Shown: positions 33,667-41,127 of the stretch, piece by piece
Position numbering within the stretch: the first letter of the stretch is position 1
Layout: each line of letters begins with the position of its first letter
NCBI GenBank assembly: GCA_964404895.1
Contig: CAYOLV010000005.1
Location: 62,001-126,000, forward strand
Length of the DNA stretch: 64,000 nt
Reading direction: 5' to 3'
From: JBGSUZ01 sp964404895
GTDB taxonomy: Bacteria; Bacillota; Clostridia; Peptostreptococcales; Acidaminobacteraceae
Program-made: the position numbers and the translations under genes
Notes under the pieces: generated by a model
Database searches by the model: none
Told to the model about the DNA's origin: nothing
Seen by the model: only the letters and a program-made list of their open reading frames with translations

Positions 33667-34893
33667 TCAATTGATCAGTTCATCTATTTGCAGGTCTTTT
33701 TCTTTGACCAGATCTGCAATAATGCCATTGTCTAGGGCAACGACTGGTCTTGTTGGGAAGTTCACATCTACATAGACGATTCTGCCCCACTCACCGTTGC
33801 TGAGTTTGACCCGCTTGCCCAAATAGAACTCTGCCAAATTATTAATAAGAATATAGCAGACCTGACTGTCCAACGTTTGACCACTTTGCCAAGAAATATA
33901 CTCTGCAGCTTGGAAAGGCGACACTTTCTTACGGTAAGGGCGATCGCTGATCATGGCATCAAAGATATCGCACACCATAATGATTTTGGCAAACTCATGA
34001 ATTTGTCCCGCTTTAATGCGAAGAGGGTACCCAGAGCCGTCTAATCTCTCATGATGCTGCAAGGCGCTGTATTTCATGTTGTTGGTAATGCCTTCAGTTT
34101 TCATCAAAACACCGTATCCCAGTTGGGCGTGTTTCTTTACCACTTCAAATTCATCTTCTGACAATTGAGGTTTTTTCATGATAAAGTCAGGCACTTTCAT
34201 TTTGCCAATATCAAACATGAGAGCAGCCGTTGCCAATTCCGCCAACATAGATTTGGTATAACCCATCCATTTTCCAATCATGGTCGCTAAAATAGAAACT
34301 CTGAGGGAATGCTGATAAGTATAATCATCGCTTTCTTGAAGCTGGCTGAGACGCATTAACACGTCATTGTTCCGAATCATGTCTGGAATAGCGCTGTCCA
34401 CTTGTTTTTTGATTTTATCTAAATCGAGTTCATTGTCTGTCTTTAAGTCTTCAAAAGCCTTTTTAGTTTCTTCAATCATCTCTTTATGAGCTTCATCTAA
34501 AGGCATATTGCCTTTCCCTGTCAGAATGTGAATTTCCATATTTTTATTCACAACGCTGTGTAGAACCGGCTCTAAGTTTTCCTTTTCAATGGCCTCAAGA
34601 TCCCGCTGCAATTCCTCGGTATTGAATTCAATCCCTACTGCTGCAGCTTCTTTGGCTATGGTTTGGACATGAAAATCAGGCGAATCATCTTTTACTCTGA
34701 TCGCCTCATAATCACTTTCTTCGTATACGCGGACGGAATAAATTCCAAGTCTTTCGATCAATCCGATTTGGCGTTCAGACAGTTCACTGCCAGAAGCCAA
34801 CAACTCCACACGTCCATCAATACTATAGATTGATTCCGCTAATATCATACCTGCTTTCACTTCTAAAATACTAAGGAGCTTCACTAAATTCAC
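33667..34893 (-). CDS. HD-GYP domain protein lacking the HD histidine
   Basis: Protein of 408 residues related to HD-GYP cyclic-di-GMP phosphodiesterases. The N-terminal part (about 1-180) is a family-specific region, followed by the HD-GYP domain (about 190-350). HSLRVS, KKHAQLGYGVL, HHERLDGSGYP (about 280) and MVCDIFDAMISDRPYR are intact. The metal-binding HD dyad, however, reads FDIGK (codon TTT at about residue 225) instead of HDIGK. Loss of this histidine should weaken or abolish metal binding, so it may be a c-di-GMP binder or act on something else. It lies 15 bases after a small PilZ-like gene, which fits a c-di-GMP context. The C-terminus (LGKRVKLSNGEWGRIVYV) is a small beta domain common in this branch. 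Confidence 0.85.
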   Translation of the reverse strand: MNLVKLLSILEVKAGMILAESIYSIDGRVELLASGSELSERQIGLIERLGIYSVRVYEESDYEAIRVKDDSPDFHVQTIAKEAAAVGIEFNTEELQRDLEAIEKENLEPVLHSVVNKNMEIHILTGKGNMPLDEAHKEMIEETKKAFEDLKTDNELDLDKIKKQVDSAIPDMIRNNDVLMRLSQLQESDDYTYQHSLRVSILATMIGKWMGYTKSMLAELATAALMFDIGKMKVPDFIMKKPQLSEDEFEVVKKHAQLGYGVLMKTEGITNNMKYSALQHHERLDGSGYPLRIKAGQIHEFAKIIMVCDIFDAMISDRPYRKKVSPFQAAEYISWQSGQTLDSQVCYILINNLAEFYLGKRVKLSNGEWGRIVYVDVNFPTRPVVALDNGIIADLVKEKDLQIDELIN

Positions 34894-34908
34894 CTGCCTA
34901 TGATGAGA

Positions 34909-35268
34909 TCATTCCCAGCCATCTTCTGGAATTATAGTTCCAAGGGCCAGTATTTCTTCTAAATCTTTTATTAATCCATCAGGAATAAAATCAACTACTA
35001 AATCGGCTTCATAACCTTTGTCTTTTTCCTTGATGCTGACAATTGTTCCGGTTACATTATGCATTTTGTCGCTGGTGCCAATATTTACAGAGATTTTAGT
35101 TTCTTTTTTGAAATAGTGAGTGAGATACAAGATGATGTGATCGTCGAAAATATCGCTCAAATCCACCATTAGCGGGGTTACTATCTCAGAGTACTGACCA
35201 TTGTAGTACATAACGCCATTCCGTGCTTCTGCATCGATTTGGGCTATTTTTTTCGTGCTCTGTGTCAT
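34909..35268 (-). CDS. Small PilZ-like protein upstream of the HD-GYP gene
   Basis: Protein of 119 residues. The ATG at 35268 follows GGTGGGATTGTT, whereas the longer in-frame start at 35319 has no ribosome site. The predicted all-beta chain with VTPLMVDLSDIFDDHIIL, ETKISVNIG and VTGTIVSIKEKDKGYEADL resembles the beta-barrel of PilZ domains, where a D/NxSxxG motif follows an RxxxR motif. Neither motif is complete here (DLSDIF, no RxxxR), so c-di-GMP binding is doubtful and the family assignment is weak. Position 15 bases before the HD-GYP gene suggests co-transcription. The upstream gap 35269-35434 has no gene. Confidence 0.5.
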   Translation of the reverse strand: MTQSTKKIAQIDAEARNGVMYYNGQYSEIVTPLMVDLSDIFDDHIILYLTHYFKKETKISVNIGTSDKMHNVTGTIVSIKEKDKGYEADLVVDFIPDGLIKDLEEILALGTIIPEDGWE

Positions 35269-35434
35269 AACAATCCCACCTTTCTTCATTGAATAAACAC
35301 TGGCGAACATCGAGTTCACCGCTTCTTAGCGTGACTTCGTCTCGCGGCTCACTGCGTTCCCCTGTGCAATAAAGGTTATTAGCTATTTACCCCATTGTAT
35401 CATAAATAAAAGCCCTCTTTTCATGTTTTTTAGT

Positions 35435-37414
35435 TTACTGCCAACTGTCGTCCCTAAGGGTTCGGGTAATCTTTTTAGGGAATCTGAGGTTGAATTGAGT
35501 CCCTTTGCCCTGTACACTGTTGCAAGTGATGCTGCCCTGCAACACATTTGTAATCATATTGTGAACAATGTTTAATCCTAGCCCTGTGCCGCCCTTTGCT
35601 CTTTTGGTGGTGAAGAACGGATCGTAAATCTGATTCAACACCTGTTCACTCATGCCGATGCCGTCGTCCTGAATCATAATACTAACGGTGTCGGTAAATT
35701 CAAATACTTCAATTCGAATATTGCCTTCTTCTCGGCCTTCAAAGCCGTGAACGAGGGCATTGCGAATGAGATTGGAAACCACGTGAACCACTGCACCCGG
35801 GTAGGAAAGAATCATCATGTCTTCATTGCATAAAAATTCAATTTTTACGTTTGCATTTCTAAGGTCTATCCCAAACGTGACGACGATATTCTTCAATATT
35901 TCATAAAGATTGAAAGGCCGACACTCCATCGTTTGATGGTCTGCAGATATTTGTTTGAAGTTCGCAATCAAATCAGAGGCAATTTGGAGGTTTCTATAGA
36001 TAATATCGGAACCATTTTCCATTTCTTCTACTACTTCTAAAAATTCTGCCCGTTTAATCGTATTTTTATGCACCTTCTCGGCTAAATCTTTGGAAATCCC
36101 TCTGATAAAGGTTGATGCCGTATACGCATTTCCAATTGGCGTATTCATTTCATGTGCCATACCCGAGATCATTTGACCCAGTGCTCCCAACTTTTCATTT
36201 TGAACGATGAGGTTCTGAGCTTCTTTCAAATTTTTATAGGCATCTGACAATTCTTCATTGGTGCGTTCTAGCTGATAGGTTCTGTCCCTTACTTGAACCT
36301 CTAAGCTTTCGTTCATGCTGAGAATGCGTTGATTTTGCTTCTCAATATCCTCTTCTCGAGTGCGGATGTTATCGATTAGAATTTTAAAAGATTGGCTCAA
36401 GGTTTCTATTTCAACATATTTACTCTTTATAGGCTTAAAATCATAATTGCCCACGGAGATTTCCATCGCCTGAACTTCCAGAAGGTTCAGATCTTCGGTA
36501 ATGCTGTTTAGAGATCTATAATTGATCCAGTTGACAAAGAAAATCAATAAGACAAACACAATGAGCAAAATCAGCAAGATCAAAAGGGTTGGTAAAATAT
36601 AGTCCCCTACAGACTGATAGACAATTATTTTCCAGCCCTGCCCCTGTATTTCTGAAACGTAGGGGATGAAATACCCATTTTTATAAGTGGTGATAAACCC
36701 TTCTTTTCCACTTCTGATATAGGTGTCATAGGTTCGACTCTTAACCAGCTCATTATTGGAGTTGATTAAGTAAACTCCCGTTTTATCTGTAATGGCGATT
36801 TCACTTTTTTCCGATAGTTTAAAGTGCTCTATAAAGTTGCCAATATCCTTTAAATTTAAACGAATGACCACAATACATTTTTCAAACCGCTTGCTGACAT
36901 AGGCGGTTGGCTGACCTGTGCTTTGGGCAATACTGACACCCGTCCAGTGCACATCTCCCACTTTGGGAATGTATTTGACAAAATCCTGTTGAGAGTAGTC
37001 CAGCCCAGGGGTATAGTTTTCTTTGGAACTGCCACTGACGAGAATACCTTTCCCATCCAAAATCATTATACTTTCGATGGTGCTGTCGCTATTTCTGAAA
37101 ATATTAAAAATCCGTTCACTTTTTCGCCGTTCAGACGCGGTGGGTTCCTTTGATGCTTCTGAGACTTCTTGAACATAAAGATGGTATATTTCATCTAAAC
37201 TTTGAGTGGAATAGTTAAAAATTTGTGTCACATTCACGTGAATGGCACTGACAATATTGGCACTATTTTGCCTGATTTCGGACACGACGAAAGCGGCCAT
37301 CAGAAATCCAATGGTCACAAATACCACCGCTACGATGATAACTTGATTGAGGATAGCTGTTCTGAGGATGTCCCATCGCAAAATGATCCGCGCGTCATTT
37401 TTTTTCACTGTCAT
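35435..37414 (-). CDS. Cache-domain sensor histidine kinase coupled to a binding protein
   Basis: Membrane kinase of 659 residues. Transmembrane segments at about 22-46 and 270-295 enclose a Cache-like extracytoplasmic sensor (about 50-265, with SIMILDGKGILVSGSS and AITDKTGVYLIN). A HAMP-like linker and a coiled coil (about 355-400) follow, then a HisKA domain with GMAHEMNTPIG (histidine about 421) and an HATPase with NLIRNALVHGF, IQDDGIGMSEQ and GTGLGLNIVHNM. The HEMNTPIGN form is typical of kinases of the HisKA subfamily without an adjacent regulator; none is found next to it. The ATG overlaps the stop of the binding-protein gene by 4 bases, so the pair is translationally coupled, which suggests that the binding protein presents a ligand to this kinase. 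Confidence 0.92.
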   Translation of the reverse strand: MTVKKNDARIILRWDILRTAILNQVIIVAVVFVTIGFLMAAFVVSEIRQNSANIVSAIHVNVTQIFNYSTQSLDEIYHLYVQEVSEASKEPTASERRKSERIFNIFRNSDSTIESIMILDGKGILVSGSSKENYTPGLDYSQQDFVKYIPKVGDVHWTGVSIAQSTGQPTAYVSKRFEKCIVVIRLNLKDIGNFIEHFKLSEKSEIAITDKTGVYLINSNNELVKSRTYDTYIRSGKEGFITTYKNGYFIPYVSEIQGQGWKIIVYQSVGDYILPTLLILLILLIVFVLLIFFVNWINYRSLNSITEDLNLLEVQAMEISVGNYDFKPIKSKYVEIETLSQSFKILIDNIRTREEDIEKQNQRILSMNESLEVQVRDRTYQLERTNEELSDAYKNLKEAQNLIVQNEKLGALGQMISGMAHEMNTPIGNAYTASTFIRGISKDLAEKVHKNTIKRAEFLEVVEEMENGSDIIYRNLQIASDLIANFKQISADHQTMECRPFNLYEILKNIVVTFGIDLRNANVKIEFLCNEDMMILSYPGAVVHVVSNLIRNALVHGFEGREEGNIRIEVFEFTDTVSIMIQDDGIGMSEQVLNQIYDPFFTTKRAKGGTGLGLNIVHNMITNVLQGSITCNSVQGKGTQFNLRFPKKITRTLRDDSWQ

Positions 37415-38517
37415 TCCACCTTTTCAAATTTGCCATTGATGACCTGAAGCAATTGATAGTCGCCCATCGGGTCACCGTATCGGTCAATGGAATACTCACT
37501 GTCTATGCCTTTGAACTCACCTTTTTTAAGAATTGCGGCCTTAACAGCTTCTGGTGAGCTGCTTTTAGCCAATTGAATTCCCTCAATAATCAAAGCGGTG
37601 GCATTGTATGCACTTTTGTGAGAAAAATTTAAACCCGCTCCAGTTCTCTCTTTGATATAAGCCGCTAATCGATCCAGCTTCTCAGTGTCAGGATTTTTAG
37701 ATATAAACTCTAAAGTATAATAACCCTCTAGATACCGACCAGAATTCTGAATCAAGTCCGTTGTGGCCGACCATGCCGATCCAAAAAAGAGTCCTTCATA
37801 ACCCTCTATTCTTGCCTGTTGAACAATCTCCGCTGAATCTGAACCATTTAAGACTAAAAAAATGCCATCGGCTTTAAACGCATTAGCTTCCTGTAAAATT
37901 CTCTTCATGGGTATTTCAGATCCCGAAGAGATGAGTACTGTTTCTCTTCCGTCGGCTGCCATGAGCTCTTCCATTCGCTTGGAAATCCCCTCGCTGTAAA
38001 GCTTGTTGGCTTCACTGTACACGATTAAAAGACGTTTGATGTCCTTTTCCTTCATTTTTTTAAACAGCCGCTCAGATTGAGCCTTGTTCTTAGGTGCCAT
38101 TTTTATAAAATCATCGTCTTTTTGATCCATGTAATCTGTGGAAATGGTTGGACTGATAATTAAATAGTCCCCATTTGCCATTAGATACTCTGCCGTTGGC
38201 GCCATGGAGCTAATATTGAAACCTACAATCAACTCAATGCCATCTTCCTCCAGCTTTTTATTGAGGGCTGCCTTATAGTTATTATCAAATTGGTCATCGT
38301 AAATTTTGGGGAGTATTTTCCTGCCCTCAACACCCCCCTTTGCATTCACTTGATCGATAACATAAAGGAAAGACTCTCTAGACTCTACACTGAGCTGAGA
38401 TGTGCTGGTGCTGAGTTCACCTACAAATCCAATTTTAATGACTTGATGGGCATCGTAATACAAATAGCCAGTTAACAACAAAAGCAAAGTTGTTGTGAAT
38501 ACAATTATTTTTTTCAT
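37411..38517 (-). CDS. Periplasmic-binding-protein type 1 (LivJ-like) sensor component
   Basis: Exported substrate-binding protein of 368 residues of the Peripla_BP_6 / branched-chain amino acid type. A hydrophobic N-terminal segment (MKKIIVFTTTLLLLLTGYLYY) may stay as an anchor, since no clear cleavage or lipobox is seen. The mature part has IKIGFVGELSTSTSQLSVE, the NAKGGVEGRKI motif of LivJ-like proteins, IELIVGFNISSMA and FKADGIFLVLNGSDSAEIVQQ. The ATG at 38517 follows GGAAGGG. No ABC permease or ATPase genes accompany it; instead it is translationally coupled to a Cache kinase, so a signalling role is likely. Ligand unknown; amino acids or short organic acids are family-typical. Confidence 0.85.
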   Translation of the reverse strand: MKKIIVFTTTLLLLLTGYLYYDAHQVIKIGFVGELSTSTSQLSVESRESFLYVIDQVNAKGGVEGRKILPKIYDDQFDNNYKAALNKKLEEDGIELIVGFNISSMAPTAEYLMANGDYLIISPTISTDYMDQKDDDFIKMAPKNKAQSERLFKKMKEKDIKRLLIVYSEANKLYSEGISKRMEELMAADGRETVLISSGSEIPMKRILQEANAFKADGIFLVLNGSDSAEIVQQARIEGYEGLFFGSAWSATTDLIQNSGRYLEGYYTLEFISKNPDTEKLDRLAAYIKERTGAGLNFSHKSAYNATALIIEGIQLAKSSSPEAVKAAILKKGEFKGIDSEYSIDRYGDPMGDYQLLQVINGKFEKVE

Positions 38518-38615
38518 CCGACACACCCTTCCAAAACATTTGAAACACCTATGTTTAATGGGCTTCATGCACACTCAATACCCAATTATTAAGCCATTAA
38601 TCCAAACAAGAGGAT

Positions 38616-38644
38616 TTGACAGCCCACACTTGCTGTATTAAAAT
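38616..38644 (+). promoter_or_regulatory. Sigma-A promoter of lrgAB
   Basis: TTGACA (38616-38621), 17-base spacer, TAAAAT (38639-38644). Transcription starts about 17 bases before the lrgA ATG at 38668, leaving room for GAAAGAAGGAAT as ribosome site. Confidence 0.9.
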
Positions 38645-38667
38645 TCATTTGAAAGAAGGAATAATAA

Positions 38668-39030
38668 ATGAAAAATTTTAGGATACTTGCAGAAATTGGC
38701 TTTATCTGCGGATTATCCCTTTTGGGTCAGGTGTTGTCCTCAACGTTCCATCTGCCTTTACCAGGTAATCTCATAGGCATGTTTCTTCTACTCTTCCTGC
38801 TCTTTTCAGGGTTGGTCAAGGAGTCTCAAATTCAAAAGGGCGCTGATCTGTTGCTCAAATATATGTCTCTGTTTTTCATCCCTGCTGGTGTGGGACTTCT
38901 AGCACACTGGGATATTATTGAAAACCAATGGTTGCCTTGGTTGGTGACTGTTTTCCTCAGTACGGCCATAATTTTGGTTTTAACAGGAAGGCTCGTAGAT
39001 CTTTTAATTGATCGGGAGGAACAGGCATGA
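38668..39030 (+). CDS. lrgA: LrgA/CidA-family holin-like protein
   Basis: Small membrane protein of 120 residues with four hydrophobic segments (about 8-25, 30-48, 62-80, 85-110). Family hallmarks are LPLPGNLIGMFLLLFLL and FFIPAGVGLL. LrgA/CidA proteins act with LrgB/CidB in membrane-potential-linked control of murein hydrolase export, cell lysis and, in Bacillus and others, pyruvate uptake. It overlaps the lrgB-like gene by 4 bases. With PFOR as a central enzyme, a pyruvate or overflow-metabolite role is conceivable but not shown. The promoter just upstream is strong. Confidence 0.9.
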   Translation: MKNFRILAEIGFICGLSLLGQVLSSTFHLPLPGNLIGMFLLLFLLFSGLVKESQIQKGADLLLKYMSLFFIPAGVGLLAHWDIIENQWLPWLVTVFLSTAIILVLTGRLVDLLIDREEQA

Positions 39031-39716
39031 TTGTTGTAACCCATTGTCTGTTGACCTTAGTCATTTTTGCTCTTTTTCTCAAGCTTTATCAGTGGAAAAA
39101 ATGGCCAATTCTTAACCCTTTGTTTTGGAGTATTCTCAGTATTATTGCTCTAATCCTCCTCAAAACAACCGACTACGAGACTTATAGAGAGGGCACTGAA
39201 CTCATCAGTTTCTTTCTAGGCCCTGCTACAGTAGTTTTAGCCGTACCCATGTATCGTCAGCGAGAAATGCTCGCAAAATTTTGGAAACCTATTACTATTG
39301 GAGTTGCCAGCAGTGTTTTATTGTCTGCATTAAGCATTACCTGCCTCTCAGCAGCCTTGAAGCTGGATCATGCCATGTGGCTCTCACTTCTTCCAAAATC
39401 TATCACCACGCCCATAGGCATGTCTCTAACCGCTCAAATAGGTGGGATAGAAGCCCTTACTGTCGTCAGTATTATCTTGACGGGTATTATAGGGGCTATG
39501 TTCTCTCCACAACTGATTAAAATTTTCAGAATCAAACATCCTGTCGCGGTAGGCATTGCCATTGGTTCTTCTAGCCATGTCGTTGGCACGACAAAAGCCA
39601 TTGAACTTGGCGAAGTTGAAGGTGCCATGAGCAGCTTATCCATTGCCATTGCAGGTGTATTGACTTATATTTTGATTCCACCCTATCTTATGTTGCTCAA
39701 ACAAATCATTCAATAA
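39027..39716 (+). CDS. lrgB: LrgB/CidB-family membrane protein
   Basis: Membrane protein of 229 residues with about seven hydrophobic segments, partner of the LrgA-like protein. Characteristic LrgB motifs are FFLGPATVVLAVPMY, LPKSITTPIGMSLTAQIGG, TGIIGAMFSPQLI and GIAIGSSSHVVGTTKAIELGE. The start follows GGGAGGAACAGGC and overlaps lrgA by 4 bases. The family is implicated in transport of small carboxylates or control of autolysis. A small acidic protein follows 11 bases downstream in the same unit. Confidence 0.92.
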   Translation: MIVVTHCLLTLVIFALFLKLYQWKKWPILNPLFWSILSIIALILLKTTDYETYREGTELISFFLGPATVVLAVPMYRQREMLAKFWKPITIGVASSVLLSALSITCLSAALKLDHAMWLSLLPKSITTPIGMSLTAQIGGIEALTVVSIILTGIIGAMFSPQLIKIFRIKHPVAVGIAIGSSSHVVGTTKAIELGEVEGAMSSLSIAIAGVLTYILIPPYLMLLKQIIQ

Positions 39717-39727
39717 GGAGAATACTC

Positions 39728-40000
39728 ATGTTTTTTGAAGAACACGAAGACGTTGTATACGACGAAACCTTTAACAAGACGTATCATGATATGGTAGAAA
39801 AATACCAAACGGATCCCCTTTACGATGTGAAGGATTTACGTGAATTCCTGGACTCTATGTACATTTATGCAGGTCAGGATTGGGATGGTCGCGGCGAACT
39901 GAAAAACTTGAAAAATTCAGCGGTTATCGCTGCCTTAGAGGTTGCCCTAGAAGAAATTGAAACGGGAACGCTTACAAAAAAAGAACCGAAGACAGCTTAA
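39728..40000 (+). CDS. Small acidic conserved-type protein (90 aa)
   Basis: Unrecognised protein of 90 residues, strongly acidic and helical (VYDETFNKTYHDMVEKYQ, LREFLDSMYIYAGQDWDGRG, AVIAALEVALEEIE). AAGGAG seven bases before the ATG and tight spacing after lrgB support its reality. No signal or membrane segment, so it is cytoplasmic. The last codons and the TAA stop lie inside the left arm of the terminator stem, so translation to the end would disrupt the hairpin. Function cannot be named. Confidence 0.75.
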   Translation: MFFEEHEDVVYDETFNKTYHDMVEKYQTDPLYDVKDLREFLDSMYIYAGQDWDGRGELKNLKNSAVIAALEVALEEIETGTLTKKEPKTA

Positions 40001-40024
40001 TGGGCTGTTCTTCGGTTCTTTTTT
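39976..40024 (+). terminator. Bidirectional terminator between lrgB unit and pfkB-family gene
   Basis: AAGAACCGAAGACAGC (39981-39996) pairs with GCTGTTCTTCGGTTCTT (40004-40020), flanked by A and T runs. It serves the convergent genes on both sides. Confidence 0.93.
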
Positions 40025-40027
40025 CAT

Positions 40028-40984
40028 TTATAAAAGGTCAATTTCCCATTCAATTTGATTGAGATACTCTTCCACACACGAGTTGCACATTTCAGGGTTG
40101 ATGGTTTCTGGGTGGGTCACTGCAATCACTGACATGGCAATGGCATATTTTATAGTCTCAGGCATGGAAAGTTCATGGATATAACCGTACCCAATCCCCG
40201 CCACAAAAGCATCGCCTCCGCCCGTTACATTAACTGCCTTTACGTCTTTGGCTTTAACCTTTCCCTTCTCAAGGCCATCGGAATAAAAAATACCTTCTGA
40301 CCCAAGGCTGATAAACACATGACAGACCCCTTTTCTATGAAGCTCCTCGGCTGCCCTTACTAAATCTGCGTCATTTTTAATGCCAAATCCCACAAGTATT
40401 TCAGCTTCATGTATATTGGGTTTTATCGCATAGAACATGCCGATGAGATGTTTCACATTGGCGGCTTTTGCTGCACTGACTGGATCGAGAATAAATTTAG
40501 TCTCTGTTCCAAATCGATTCAGCATATGTTCTAAAATTTTGGGATTGTCTGCGTCTACAAAAGTATAGGCCGCCTTTTTGAAATGGGCTTCCTTGCTGTC
40601 TACAAAGGCTTCATCTGCTTCGTCGATGCCTTTCATGTCCACTACTGCTGAAATCATTTCGCCCTCATCGTTTAAAATGACCATATAAGTGGGTGTACCA
40701 TTCTTTTTGAGTACTAATGACTCTTCCATGCAATACCCTATGCGTCTGGAATAATCAAGCATCCCTCTGCCGGTTTCATCGTCTCCGACTATAGAAATAA
40801 ATTTTGTATTAATGCCTACACGAGAAAGGTTTTCTGCAATATTCCGACAAACCCCGCCATAAGAAATACGAACACGACCCGGATTTGAATTGAAAGGAAT
40901 ATAGGAAACGGAACAGAATCCTGTGATATCTACAATAGAAGCACCAAATACCAACACATAAGGCTTGTTGATATCAAATAACAT
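40028..40984 (-). CDS. PfkB-family sugar/nucleoside kinase, pseudouridine-kinase-like
   Basis: ATP-dependent kinase of the ribokinase/PfkB family, 318 residues. The N-terminal GxS/D-type signature is VFGASIVDITG, with ISYGGVCRNIAENLSRVG next. The C-terminal signature is VNVTGGGDAFVAGIGYG, where the usual GAGD anion hole reads GGGD with the catalytic aspartate at about 259. The pattern (VDMKGI, SAVVDM, FVDADNP) is close to pseudouridine kinases (PsuK), which act with PsuG glycosidase; no psuG is present nearby, so the substrate remains open. GGGGAGG supports the start. It shares a terminator with the convergent lrgB unit. Confidence 0.85.
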   Translation of the reverse strand: MLFDINKPYVLVFGASIVDITGFCSVSYIPFNSNPGRVRISYGGVCRNIAENLSRVGINTKFISIVGDDETGRGMLDYSRRIGYCMEESLVLKKNGTPTYMVILNDEGEMISAVVDMKGIDEADEAFVDSKEAHFKKAAYTFVDADNPKILEHMLNRFGTETKFILDPVSAAKAANVKHLIGMFYAIKPNIHEAEILVGFGIKNDADLVRAAEELHRKGVCHVFISLGSEGIFYSDGLEKGKVKAKDVKAVNVTGGGDAFVAGIGYGYIHELSMPETIKYAIAMSVIAVTHPETINPEMCNSCVEEYLNQIEWEIDLL

Positions 40985-41127
40985 ATCTTGACCTCCCCAG
41001 ATTTTTCAACTTTCATAATATCAAAATCCCTCTTTAATTTCAATTGATGATTGATTATACTTAGTAATGGAGCGAATACAATCTATTTTGTACGTTCACT
41101 ATTGTTTCACTTTTATTGGAGGACATT

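Noticed and set aside
35325..35375. Inverted GTGA/TCAC sequences before the PilZ-like gene as an operator
   Set aside because: Only 4-base arms with a long loop; not distinguishable from chance.
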